Source: an uncultured Muribaculaceae bacterium
GTDB taxonomy: Bacteria > Bacteroidota > Bacteroidia > Bacteroidales > Muribaculaceae
DNA: 64,000 nucleotides
Direction of reading: 5' to 3'
NCBI GenBank assembly: GCA_910579185.1
Contig: CAJTTG010000004.1
Coordinates: 62,001 to 126,000, forward strand
Below the pieces are notes generated by a model. It ran no database searches, had not been told where the DNA came from, and worked only from the letters and a program-made list of their open reading frames with translations. This document shows, in pieces, positions 26,715 through 35,403 of the stretch (position 1 is the stretch's first letter; the number at the start of each line of letters is the position of its first letter). A program made the translations under genes and the position numbers.

Positions 26715-27713
26715 TTACTGATTGATCGGCGGATTTTGGGTTGTGATGCCTTTGCGCACGTAGGGATAGTCGGGATTTCCGGGGTAGTCATACTCGATGT
26801 GGTATGCGCCCTGTCCGGCATGCTCTATACCTCCGCTGTAGTGCCAGGTTGAATGGATCGGGAAGAGGTATTTGTCGGCTGCGCGTTCGAATGTAGCTGT
26901 GATGATTGATTTGTGCATCACGTCTTCAAAGAGAGCCGGTTTGTATGTTTTAACGGTATTGAAGAAGTTGTTCAGACCTGCATGGCTAAGCTCGTAGGTC
27001 TGCCAGCAGATGTAATCCACTGCATCTACAACTTCATCCGAGAGCATGTCGTAGTAGCTCAGCCAGCCTGTACCGCCGGGGATGTCGATCACGAGCATGC
27101 GTCCTGATTCGTCGAAGCGTTTGCGCAACTGAAGAAGGAATTCGTTGTGTGCGTATCCAATCAGAGTTCCGTTGGCCTCGATATCCATGTCGAAACCGTC
27201 GATATCGTATTTGTCGCAGGTGTCTGCAATAGCGTCAGCATAACGTCTTGCTGCCTCTTTCATAGATTCAAGATCGCCACGGGTGAAGCCCCAGAATTCC
27301 TGGGCCGCTTCCAACGGCGGAACGCCTGAGTAGCCGGGAGTGATGTTCTCACCGATATTGGTGGCAAGCCAGCAGAGAACGGCGCGAGAGCCGCGATCCT
27401 GGAATGCCTTGAGGTCTTTCTGCTGTGCGTCGGTCAGCGGTCCCCACTGGAGCCAGAGACTGACGAAGTCAGTAGAGTCAGGCAGACCGATCAGGGAGTT
27501 ACCCATGCCGCTGCCGGTCCATGAACCGAACCATCCGAACATCACCTTATGGGGCGATGCGAAGTAGTCCTTCAAGTTATTTTTGTAGGCCGGAGTCTGT
27601 GGCTGATAGAAATTTTCGGCTTCAGGCTCTGTCCAATCGTCGCAGGAGGTGATCACCGCGGGTGCGGTGATCAGTGCTGCTGCGGCAAAGATTATTGCTT
27701 TTAGTCCTTTCAT
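26715..27713 (-). CDS. GH18 endo-beta-N-acetylglucosaminidase (lipoprotein)
   Basis: This 332-residue protein has the lipobox VITSCDDW. Its catalytic motif DGFDMDIE fits the GH18 signature DxxDxDxE with the acid/base Glu in place, so it should be active. Other barrel segments are MFGWFGSWTGSGMGNSL and DAVDYICWQTYEL. Enzymes of this kind (EndoF-type) cut between the two core GlcNAc residues and release N-glycans from host glycoproteins. Linkage to two DUF1735 proteins and SusC/SusD is the typical N-glycan PUL arrangement. The exact glycan type is not determined by the sequence. Confidence 0.87.
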   Translation of the reverse strand: MKGLKAIIFAAAALITAPAVITSCDDWTEPEAENFYQPQTPAYKNNLKDYFASPHKVMFGWFGSWTGSGMGNSLIGLPDSTDFVSLWLQWGPLTDAQQKDLKAFQDRGSRAVLCWLATNIGENITPGYSGVPPLEAAQEFWGFTRGDLESMKEAARRYADAIADTCDKYDIDGFDMDIEANGTLIGYAHNEFLLQLRKRFDESGRMLVIDIPGGTGWLSYYDMLSDEVVDAVDYICWQTYELSHAGLNNFFNTVKTYKPALFEDVMHKSIITATFERAADKYLFPIHSTWHYSGGIEHAGQGAYHIEYDYPGNPDYPYVRKGITTQNPPINQ

Positions 27714-27758
27714 TGTTTGAAATAATAATTAAAAATTGATTAAGATATATGGGTTTAT

Positions 27759-29327
27759 TTAGTTCTTTTTAGCCCACCAGAGATCGGTTGCGCCGGTGTC
27801 CGGGCCGCCAAGCATCTGGATTGCCTTCTTCACGTTGGCTTCGTTGGTGTTGAATTCCGACTGAGGGAACGGGATGCGACGCATGCCGCGTGTTGTGCTC
27901 ACACCATCGGTCGAGAGGTTGTTGTAAACCGGGAACCACTTCGGATAGCCTGTGCGACGGAAGTCGGCCCAAGATTCCCAACCATTGGGGAAGTTGCCGA
28001 GCCATTTCTGTGCGATAATACGTTCGAGGTTGGTTTCAAATGAAGCGCTTTCGTCGTATTTCGGGCAGATTGTGGTAACGGCAGCAATGTTGTAGCCGCT
28101 GTTGTTCGGGTCTACATAATCGGCAGGGGTATTTGTGTTGTTGAGATATTCGCCGATCTGAGCGCCACGTTCAGACATGGATGTTGCGATACCCTGTTCG
28201 TATAGCTCTTTTGCAGAACCGCCCATTGACCAGCCACGGAGAGCTCCTTCTGCGCGAAGGAACCATGATTCGCTGGCTGAGATCGAGAGCAATTTGTCTT
28301 GTTGACCGGTTTTGGTCAGAGAATAGTCTTTGCCGTTATCGGCCAAGGTCATTAGGTAAATGCCATTTCGGAGACCATTGTAGTTGCCATTAGCATCTTC
28401 CTGTGCGTAGAGTTCAAGACGTGGATCGTTGTAGCCGTTCATGTAAGAAGTGATGTCGGCGCTGATACGTCCTTCATTCCATGCTTCTGATGTTTTCCAC
28501 AGGGAGTTACCGCCGGGAATATTGCTTGACCATGCTGCATCGCCGGGTTCTGAGATCAGACCGCCTGCGTCGTTGGCTGCTTCTTCAGCTTTCTGTTTTG
28601 CAAGTGCAGGGTTGGCGTTGACTATACGCATTGCCATGCGGAGTTTCAGTGTGTTGGCGAATTTCACCCATTTTGAAACGTTACCGCTGTAAATGTAGTC
28701 ATTGGCCACAAGGGTTGAGGCCATTGAGCTTCCGGCTGCTTCTTTGAGTGCTGCGATAGATGCGTCGAGCTCTTCGAACATAGCGTTGTAGAGATCAGGC
28801 ATGTCGTCATATTCAACCTGATAGCTGTCGCCACCGCCGATCATGGTGAACGGAGTCGGTCCATAGCAGTCAGAGATACGTACCGTGCCGAATATACGGA
28901 GCAGGTTGGCCCAGTGATAAACGAGGCCTTCGCCGCCTGAAACGTCGCGGATCTTGAAGTACGGGGTGTACATGTAGTTAGGCATCAGGGTGGTGAAGGG
29001 TATTCCCTGCCAGCCGATACGCGGATTGTAGTTACCGAACATACCATCGGTACCCCAAGCGTTTTTGGCTGCTGTCATGCGGCCGTATTCGCAACCGATC
29101 ATCTGATCGATCATCTGGAAGTCATTCTCCTGTCCGAGAGCTACCACCGGCACCATGTTACCGATCAATGTAGCGGTGTAGGCGAAGTCTCCCTCCATTT
29201 GTTCGGGGGTAGGAGCTTTGGGGTTGGTGTTGAAGTCCTCAAATTTGCCGGTGCAACTTGCTGCGCCGAAAATGAGGCTTCCGCCCAACATCAAGGATGC
29301 TATATTTTTATAAATTTTTGTGTTCAT
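27759..29327 (-). CDS. SusD-like outer-membrane lipoprotein
   Basis: This 522-residue lipoprotein (lipobox GAASCTGK) belongs to the SusD/RagB family. It starts with FEDFNTNPKAPTPEQ and contains the TPR-like segments YNAMFEELDASIAALKEAAG, KWVKFANTLKLRMAMRI and SWFLRAEGALRGW, and ends with the RIPFPQSEFNTNEANV block. With SusC it forms the lid-and-barrel glycan importer. It lies 17 bases after susC and 45 bases before the GH18 gene. Confidence 0.93.
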   Translation of the reverse strand: MNTKIYKNIASLMLGGSLIFGAASCTGKFEDFNTNPKAPTPEQMEGDFAYTATLIGNMVPVVALGQENDFQMIDQMIGCEYGRMTAAKNAWGTDGMFGNYNPRIGWQGIPFTTLMPNYMYTPYFKIRDVSGGEGLVYHWANLLRIFGTVRISDCYGPTPFTMIGGGDSYQVEYDDMPDLYNAMFEELDASIAALKEAAGSSMASTLVANDYIYSGNVSKWVKFANTLKLRMAMRIVNANPALAKQKAEEAANDAGGLISEPGDAAWSSNIPGGNSLWKTSEAWNEGRISADITSYMNGYNDPRLELYAQEDANGNYNGLRNGIYLMTLADNGKDYSLTKTGQQDKLLSISASESWFLRAEGALRGWSMGGSAKELYEQGIATSMSERGAQIGEYLNNTNTPADYVDPNNSGYNIAAVTTICPKYDESASFETNLERIIAQKWLGNFPNGWESWADFRRTGYPKWFPVYNNLSTDGVSTTRGMRRIPFPQSEFNTNEANVKKAIQMLGGPDTGATDLWWAKKN

Positions 29328-29344
29328 AATTGTCGGGTTGTAGA

Positions 29345-32300
29345 TCAGAATGATAGTTTAACATTGAAACCGAATGTGCGGATGCTCGGTGTCTGGAAGT
29401 AGTCGATACCCTGATAGAAGTTGTTGGTTGTCGATGAGGTTGACTCGGGATCGAACGGAGCCTTGCAGTAGATCATCCAGAGGTTTTTACCTGTGAGTGA
29501 TAAGGTCAGGTCGGCGATGTTCTTCAGCACGGTGCGTGGAAGAGTGTAGCTGACGGTGAGGTCGGCGAGACGCACGTTGGTTGCATCGTAAACATAGTAT
29601 GTGCCGGGAGCACCTGAGATTGTTTCATAATAGTTCTGAGCGTCAACTGTGCCGTTGCCGGGGATTGCCACACCACCTGCATCGCGAGCTGCTGCCGAAA
29701 CGGCTGATACACCGTAGCGGTCAAGCATGGCCTGTGTGTCGGAGATAACGCGGCCACCGAAACGTCCGGTCACTGCCCAAGATACGTTGATATCTTTCCA
29801 GCCGATTGATCCGGTCCAACCCATGTTGAAGTTGGGAAGAAGTGAACCGACCTTGAAGTATTCTACCTGTTCAAGAGCTACTTTTCCGGTCTGGGGATCT
29901 TTCCATACATATCCGTTGGCTGATTCGCGCAGACGGAGGTTGCTGTAGAGGTCGCCCATTGAGCCGCCTTCGTAGAGACGGATGGCGGGACCGCCACTCA
30001 TACCGAGGCAGGAAGATGCTGCATAGTAGCCCATTTCGATGGGAAGTCCGGTTTCCGGGTTGAGAGATCCGTTGGCAAGTGCAATGACTTTGTTGCGGTT
30101 AAGAGAATATGTCACGCCGGTGTTGAAGCGCCAGTTGCCCCACTGGTTGTTGTAGGTAAGGGCTGCTTCGATACCGCGGTTCTCGATGTTACCGGTCTGT
30201 ACAAGGTTGTACTCATAACCGGATGATGCTGATGCCGGGATCTTGAAGGTCTGATTGAAGGTGTTCGATTTGTAGTAGGTGATGTCGAAACCGATTGTGT
30301 TGTTGAGGAATTTTGCACTCAAACCGATTTCCCATGATTTGGTGTTCTCAGGCTTGAGGTTGGGATTGTAGTGGATAGACGGCCATTTGTATTGGTCGGT
30401 CTGTTCATTGTATTCAAACTGCTGACGGGTCAGATAGCGCTCCGGAGCTTTTGCAACCTCTGCCCATGATCCACGTACTTTCAAGAATGAGATGGCTTGG
30501 GGGAGATAGTCGCGGAGTGTCTCGCTGACAATCCAGCTGGCACCTACCGAGGGATAGAAATAGCTCATCTTGTCGGTGAAAGCGAGCATTGATGCCCAGT
30601 CGTTACGTCCGGTTATGGTCAGATAGTACTGGCTGTCCCATCCGAGTTCTACGCTGGCGAAGATAGACTGAGTTTGATCGTGCCATTCGGTGTCGTTGAA
30701 TTTGAAGCTTGATTTGTCGATGTTACCTATGGCAAATACGTTGGGAACTTTGCCGAGACCACCGCTGACGTGGTCAGATTCTTCAAGCATGTCGTTGATC
30801 GATGCACCAAACTGCGCGCTGAGATTCAGGCGGTTGTTGATGAAACTCTTGTTCATGGAGGCCATGATGTCGGCGTATGTGGTGCGATCCACAGCTCTTG
30901 TCTTGTAATACATACCCATCTGCGATCCGGCAAGAGTGATCACGGTGGAGGCATTGAATTTCTGTTCGTTGACCCAGTTTGTGTTGTCGACGCGTACACG
31001 ACCGATCACGTATAACCAGGGGAGGATATCATATTTCAATGAACCGTTGAACATGTAACGCTGTTTGCGTATGGTGCGATCCATGCGTTTCTGTGTCCAG
31101 TAGGGGTTCTGGAGAGCGAGGTTCTCCTGTCCGTATTTCTGATCCCAGTATTGGGTATAGAGGTTGCGCGACGGATCGAATCGTTCGAACATACGGATTT
31201 CGTCGAAATCTTCACCACGGGGGAACAACCAAAGAGCAGGAATCGGCGAGAAGTAGTGGCCTGATCCTACGAAGTTCTTGTTGTTCTGGATGATATAGCT
31301 TGCACCGAGATCAAGTGTCAGCTTATCGTTGAAGAAGCTGGTGGTGTTGCGGATAGAGAAGTTGTAACGGTTATAGTCGGCTTCCTGCATGATACCGGGA
31401 GCGTTGGTCACGGCTGCAGATGCGAATGTCTGGTTCTTGGCATTGCCGACTGTAAGGGTCAAAGCATTGATTTCGGTAACACCGGTCTGGAAGAAGTCCA
31501 GAGGATCGTAGCTTGACGGAGTGTCGAGCTTAGCACCCCATGATGCGAATTCACCCGGGTTGTTGCCGTAGGTGTTCTGGAACTCAGGGGTCATCCATGC
31601 GCGATGGAACTGGGTTGTATTGGAGTAGGTCAGTTTTGCGCGGCCATCCTGTCCTTTTTTAGTGGTGATGAGGATCACACCGCTGGCAGCCTGAGAGCCG
31701 TAAAGAGCGGCTGCTGAAGGACCGGAAAGTACTGACATTGATTCGATATCGTCGGGGTTGATGTCGGCAACAGCACTTGAACCGGGCTGATGTGCCATCG
31801 TGCCACCGGTTTCATTACCTGAGTTGACGTCAAACATGGGGATACCGTCGATCACATACAGAGCGTTGTCGTTGCCTGACAGTGATTTCTGACCACGCAT
31901 GATGACACGGGCTGCTGAACCCGAACCTGCTGAGGATGAACTGATGTTGACACCTGCCACCTTACCGGCGAGTGAGTTGATGAAGTTAGCGTCCTTGTTG
32001 GATGTGAAGGCGTCGCCTTTGACGGTCTGCACATTGTAGGAAAGCGCTTTCTGTTCGCGTTTGATACCGAGAGCGGTCACAACTACTTCATCGAGTGCTG
32101 TGGCCTCCTCTTCCATCACGAGATCCACTTTTCCGTTTGCCGGAACTGCGAGGGTCACGGGACGATAGCCGATGTAAGTGAAATTCAGCTTGTCACCGGG
32201 GTTGGCTTTGATTGAAAACTCGCCGTCGATGTTGGTCTGGGTGCCGAAGGAGGTTCCTTCAACGATTACTGACACACCGATCAACGGTTCGCCACTTGTG

Positions 32301-32398
32301 TCTGTTACGATTCCCTTGACCGTTGTGGTCTGTGCCATCACACTCATGACGGGGAAAAGTAAAAGCATCAATAACAGGCTTGTTACCTTTGACTTCAT
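29345..32398 (-). CDS. SusC-like TonB-dependent outer-membrane transporter
   Basis: This 1017-residue protein has a signal peptide (residues 1-22, ending VMAQ). A carboxypeptidase-regulatory-like domain follows (VKGIVTDTSGEPLIGVSV, about 28-100), then a TonB-box region (LDEVVVTALGI), a plug (NSLAGKVAGVNISSS, PGSSAVADINPDDIESMSVLSGPSAAALYGSQAASGVILITTK in the region 145-245), and a beta-barrel ending in FNVKLSF. It imports glycans and needs the ExbB/ExbD/TonB proteins of the kind encoded at 15-17 kb. It is the first gene of the PUL. No ECF sigma/anti-sigma pair, SusR or hybrid two-component gene is adjacent. Confidence 0.95.
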   Translation of the reverse strand: MKSKVTSLLLMLLLFPVMSVMAQTTTVKGIVTDTSGEPLIGVSVIVEGTSFGTQTNIDGEFSIKANPGDKLNFTYIGYRPVTLAVPANGKVDLVMEEEATALDEVVVTALGIKREQKALSYNVQTVKGDAFTSNKDANFINSLAGKVAGVNISSSSAGSGSAARVIMRGQKSLSGNDNALYVIDGIPMFDVNSGNETGGTMAHQPGSSAVADINPDDIESMSVLSGPSAAALYGSQAASGVILITTKKGQDGRAKLTYSNTTQFHRAWMTPEFQNTYGNNPGEFASWGAKLDTPSSYDPLDFFQTGVTEINALTLTVGNAKNQTFASAAVTNAPGIMQEADYNRYNFSIRNTTSFFNDKLTLDLGASYIIQNNKNFVGSGHYFSPIPALWLFPRGEDFDEIRMFERFDPSRNLYTQYWDQKYGQENLALQNPYWTQKRMDRTIRKQRYMFNGSLKYDILPWLYVIGRVRVDNTNWVNEQKFNASTVITLAGSQMGMYYKTRAVDRTTYADIMASMNKSFINNRLNLSAQFGASINDMLEESDHVSGGLGKVPNVFAIGNIDKSSFKFNDTEWHDQTQSIFASVELGWDSQYYLTITGRNDWASMLAFTDKMSYFYPSVGASWIVSETLRDYLPQAISFLKVRGSWAEVAKAPERYLTRQQFEYNEQTDQYKWPSIHYNPNLKPENTKSWEIGLSAKFLNNTIGFDITYYKSNTFNQTFKIPASASSGYEYNLVQTGNIENRGIEAALTYNNQWGNWRFNTGVTYSLNRNKVIALANGSLNPETGLPIEMGYYAASSCLGMSGGPAIRLYEGGSMGDLYSNLRLRESANGYVWKDPQTGKVALEQVEYFKVGSLLPNFNMGWTGSIGWKDINVSWAVTGRFGGRVISDTQAMLDRYGVSAVSAAARDAGGVAIPGNGTVDAQNYYETISGAPGTYYVYDATNVRLADLTVSYTLPRTVLKNIADLTLSLTGKNLWMIYCKAPFDPESTSSTTNNFYQGIDYFQTPSIRTFGFNVKLSF

Positions 32399-32635
32399 AA
32401 TGTTTGTTTGATTGGTTAGTAATTATTAAGGTTAATTTTGTAGTCGCATTTTGTGGTTTTCAGGTTTTTCTGCTGTCTGCTTTTTTATGACCTTTATGTG
32501 GTTGCATTTTGGCCATTTTTGTCGATTTTTTATAGACAGACACAGGGTTTTGCCTTACCGCCTCGGGCGATTGGCAAGATTTTTCAGTAGGATTGTTGCA
32601 TTTTGATTGTAATCGTGGTATTTTTTAAGGATTTT
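32399..32635 (-). promoter_or_regulatory. Predicted long susC leader with three CAAAATGC repeats
   Basis: If transcription begins near 32635, the leader is about 235 bases. On the minus strand it contains three copies of CAAAATGC (plus-strand GCATTTTG at 32446-32453, 32504-32511 and 32598-32605). A plus-strand TAATTTTG at 32433-32440 could drive an antisense RNA over this leader. No reading frame is visible. Confidence 0.4.
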
Positions 32636-32641
32636 CATTCA

Positions 32642-32649
32642 CAAATGTA
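32642..32649 (-). promoter_or_regulatory. -7 element of the PUL promoter
   Basis: TACATTTG on the minus strand fits TAnnTTTG. A 15-bp motif shared with the 51.6 kb promoter lies 31 bases upstream (32681-32695). Confidence 0.55.
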
Positions 32650-32680
32650 GGTAAATTGGGCCATTTTACCCCCCCATTTA

Positions 32681-32695
32681 GTTAAAAGAAGTTAA
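32681..32695. promoter_or_regulatory. Shared upstream motif GTTAA-N5-GTTAA, copy A
   Basis: GTTAAAAGAAGTTAA is a direct repeat with a 10-bp period. An identical 15-mer occurs on the other strand at 51680-51694, again 31 bases upstream of a -7 box. Position is that of an activator site at roughly -46 to -60. Confidence 0.5.
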
Positions 32696-32743
32696 CGATT
32701 AGGTAATTTTGTGTGTTTTGCGTGTTTTTATGTGTTTTTTGCC

Positions 32744-32782
32744 AAAAAAAAATGAAATAGCGCGTCGGATTTCCGACGCGCT
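32744..32782 (-). terminator. Terminator of the nucleoside kinase gene
   Basis: AGCGCGTCGG and CCGACGCGCT (32759-32782) form a perfect 10-bp stem with a 4-base loop. A run of nine T on the minus strand (32744-32752) follows. Confidence 0.85.
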
Positions 32783-32866
32783 TATGTTCTTTACGGATGT
32801 GCTGTCACAGCACGGCTATGTTCTGCAATCTGTCCACCGGATTTTCGGTATCCGGAAGAGAGTATT

Positions 32867-34540
32867 CTAATACTTGAAGCTGGATCCTCCGAGAAATTCC
32901 CGGAGCAGCGATGTGGATGGGATGAATTCTTCTGATATCGGGGTGAAATACTCCAGAAAACGGTGGAGGCGTGCGGCTTCCGCGTGCTCCACAACATCGT
33001 GTGGCACACGGCTGAGCAATTCCTCGCCGCGACGGCGTATCACACCCAGTTCGAACAGGAGCGATGAATTGAACATCGCGTCGGCATTTTCCTGATATGG
33101 GAAAATCCAGCGTTCCTCGCCGCGGCGCACACTCGGCCACCGGCGTATGGTCTGCTCGGGACTTACGCCCCGGTAACGGGCATCGCGGATTATGCGGCGC
33201 AACAGGCGGTTGTCGGTTGTCGGGATCCAGTTGTGGTCGTCAATGGATATGGTGGTGAGAGCCGACACATAGATGCGGTATTTCATCCTGTCGGGCACCT
33301 GGGCTGTCAGTTCCGGGTTAAGGCCATGGATACCTTCTATCAGCAGGATTGAGTCGGGGTTGAGGGTGATGGTGTTGCCACGGTATTCCCGTTGTCCTGT
33401 CTCGAAATTGTAGTAGGGAAGTTCCACGGTCTCGCCTTGGAGCAGGCGGTTGAGGTGGTCGTTGAATGTGGGGAGATCGAGAGCATACAGGGATTCATAG
33501 TCGTAGTCGCCCGATGCGTCGCGTGGGGTATGGTGCCGGTCAACGAAATAGTCGTCGAGCGAGATCATCTGTGGCTGGAGCAGATTGGTCATCAGCTGGA
33601 TTGCCAGACGTTTTGTGAATGTGGTCTTGCCCGACGATGACGGGCCGGCGATCATCACTATGCGTGCGCCCCCCTGGTGGAAGCGGTGGGTGATCTCGTC
33701 GGCAATGGTGGCTATGCGGTTGTTGTGCAAGGCTTCGGCCACGTTGATGAGCATAGCCGATCCCCCTTGTGCGACAGCTTCGTTGAGCTCCCCTACGTTG
33801 CTGACACCGACTATGCGGTTGAATTGAAGATGGTCTGTGAATGCGCCGAACATCTTGTCCTGCGCTATGGGTTGGGCGGTCACAGCCGGATCCGATTCGG
33901 ATGGCGGCATCAGCAGAAGCCCGTCTTTGTAGGGGATCAGGGAGAACACGCCGAGCATTCCCGTGCGAGGCACGAGTGCTCCATAGTAGCTGTCGCAGAT
34001 GCCGTCCAGCCGGTAGTAGACTGTATATAGCTGATGCTGTGTGCTGATCAGGCGCACTTTGTCAGTCAATCCCTGACGGCGGAAAAGTTCTATCACCTCG
34101 GGTGTGCGGCTCTCGATACGTTCGAACGGGAGGTCGCGCTCCACGAGTCCGGTCATGTGGGCTGTCAGGCGGTCGGCCACGCTCTGGTCAACGGGCCGTT
34201 CGAGGCCGCTGATCCGGCAGAAATATCCGTGGGAAAGCGAATGCTCGATGCTCAGCGAGCAGCCGGGATAGCAATGGTTCACACCATGATAAAGCATCAT
34301 GCATAGCGATCGCACGTATGTGCGTCGGCCGGTTTCCGACGTTATCGGCATGAACTCAACCGTTTTCGGGGAATATACGCGGAAGTTCAGATCTTCCGAT
34401 TTGTTGTTGACTCTGGCGTTTATGGGCTGGAAGTCGAGTTCTCCGGCAATGATGCCGAGGATGTCAAGGAGTGATGATCCCCCCTCCACTTCTATGTGGC
34501 GGCCGAGATTCCCGACAAATATTTTGATCATTTCAGTCAT
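32867..34540 (-). CDS. Nucleoside (uridine) kinase with TGS-like N-terminus
   Basis: This 557-residue protein has an N-terminal TGS/ThrRS-like half (IKIFVGNLGRHIEVEGGSSL, then CMMLYHGVNHCYPGCSL and GYFCRIS, which resemble the editing-type SAD region). A uridine-kinase/phosphoribulokinase domain follows: Walker A GPSSSGKTT at about 295-303, LDDYFVDRHHTPRD, and LLIEGIHGLNPEL. Such fused nucleoside kinases are common in Bacteroidetes. It would phosphorylate uridine or a related nucleoside. It overlaps or abuts the upstream glycosyltransferase gene closely (4 bases between stop and start). Confidence 0.88.
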   Translation of the reverse strand: MTEMIKIFVGNLGRHIEVEGGSSLLDILGIIAGELDFQPINARVNNKSEDLNFRVYSPKTVEFMPITSETGRRTYVRSLCMMLYHGVNHCYPGCSLSIEHSLSHGYFCRISGLERPVDQSVADRLTAHMTGLVERDLPFERIESRTPEVIELFRRQGLTDKVRLISTQHQLYTVYYRLDGICDSYYGALVPRTGMLGVFSLIPYKDGLLLMPPSESDPAVTAQPIAQDKMFGAFTDHLQFNRIVGVSNVGELNEAVAQGGSAMLINVAEALHNNRIATIADEITHRFHQGGARIVMIAGPSSSGKTTFTKRLAIQLMTNLLQPQMISLDDYFVDRHHTPRDASGDYDYESLYALDLPTFNDHLNRLLQGETVELPYYNFETGQREYRGNTITLNPDSILLIEGIHGLNPELTAQVPDRMKYRIYVSALTTISIDDHNWIPTTDNRLLRRIIRDARYRGVSPEQTIRRWPSVRRGEERWIFPYQENADAMFNSSLLFELGVIRRRGEELLSRVPHDVVEHAEAARLHRFLEYFTPISEEFIPSTSLLREFLGGSSFKY

Positions 34541-34544
34541 ACTC

Positions 34545-35312
34545 TTAGTTTTTGCGATGGGCTCTTTTCAGACGCCGGGCCTCGGTGTAGGCACAGTGTT
34601 GCGAATGGAATGCGTGGCGGCTTATGGCCAGCCCTACCGATCCGTCGAGGATGCCGCGCCGGCTCAGATAGGTGGAGAAAAACGCTGCGAATCCTTTTGC
34701 CAGCGGATGCAGGGGTGTGACTCTCTTTCCCTCGGCTGCTATGACGGCGGCTTTCATCGCGGCCTGACGGCGAAGGGTCGATTCGTAGTCACCGGGACTC
34801 TCGCAGCGGTTGTGGAGAATGTCGCCCTTGAGAATCTCCGGACGCACGGAGTCGCGGAATATCACCCGTTCGTGGACATCGCGCAGATTCCAGTTGGCAT
34901 AGCGCTTGTCGAACAGTCGGATCTGTGTGTCGGGATACCAACCGCAATGTCTAACGGCATATCCGCAGTAGAAGTTCAGTCGCGAGAAAGCATAGACGCG
35001 GTGTTGCGGATCTCCTTTCTTGAGTTCGAGCAGGCTTTTGCGTGCCACCGGCGAAAGCGATTCGTCGGCATCGATGGCCAGCACGTAGCTGTGGGTTGTC
35101 AGCGACGTGGCATATTGGCGTTGCGCTCCGAAGCCGGCGAGGGGTCTGACGGTGATCTTGCAGCCGTAGCGGCGGCAGATGTCGAGCGTGGCGTCGGTTG
35201 ATCCGGAGTCGACCACAATGATCTCGTCGGCAATGTCGCGCAACGAGTCGAGACACGCCTCAATGCGGCGTTCCTCATTAAGAGTAAGGATGGTTGCCGA
35301 AATTTTGATCAT
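34545..35312 (-). CDS. Glycosyltransferase family 2 (lipopolysaccharide core type)
   Basis: This 255-residue GT-A enzyme starts ISATILTLNEERRIEACLDSL, then IIVVDSGSTDAT, and has the metal-binding motif AIDADES. It resembles the WaaE/KdtX-type beta-1,4-glucosyltransferases that add a sugar to the LPS inner core (YPDTQIRLFDKRY and VHERV segments). The C-terminal PLAKGFAAFFSTYLSRRGILDG resembles the family's membrane-associated helix. Co-transcribed with the nucleoside kinase; the reason for that pairing is unclear. Confidence 0.88.
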   Translation of the reverse strand: MIKISATILTLNEERRIEACLDSLRDIADEIIVVDSGSTDATLDICRRYGCKITVRPLAGFGAQRQYATSLTTHSYVLAIDADESLSPVARKSLLELKKGDPQHRVYAFSRLNFYCGYAVRHCGWYPDTQIRLFDKRYANWNLRDVHERVIFRDSVRPEILKGDILHNRCESPGDYESTLRRQAAMKAAVIAAEGKRVTPLHPLAKGFAAFFSTYLSRRGILDGSVGLAISRHAFHSQHCAYTEARRLKRAHRKN

Positions 35313-35341
35313 GGATCCTGATTGAATAGCTTATATAAGTT

Positions 35342-35370
35342 CAGCGGCAAAGATAATCACTTTGCCGCTG
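35342..35370 (-). terminator. Hairpin ending the C10 protease gene and overlapping the GT2 promoter
   Basis: CAGCGGCAAAG (35342-35352) pairs with CTTTGCCGCTG (35360-35370) with a 7-base loop. The minus-strand -7 box TATCTTTG (35348-35355) of the next gene lies inside this hairpin. No long T-run follows, so termination strength is uncertain. Confidence 0.55.
35348..35355 (-). promoter_or_regulatory. -7 element of the GT2-nucleoside kinase operon
   Basis: TATCTTTG on the minus strand. The start would be near 35340, 28 bases before the GT2 ATG. Confidence 0.55.
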
Positions 35371-35403
35371 AGACCCAAATATTTTTCCACCGATCTGTTT
35401 TCG

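Noticed and set aside
34299..35201. 300-codon open frame on the plus strand
   Set aside because: It is antisense to the glycosyltransferase and nucleoside kinase and shows no family motif.
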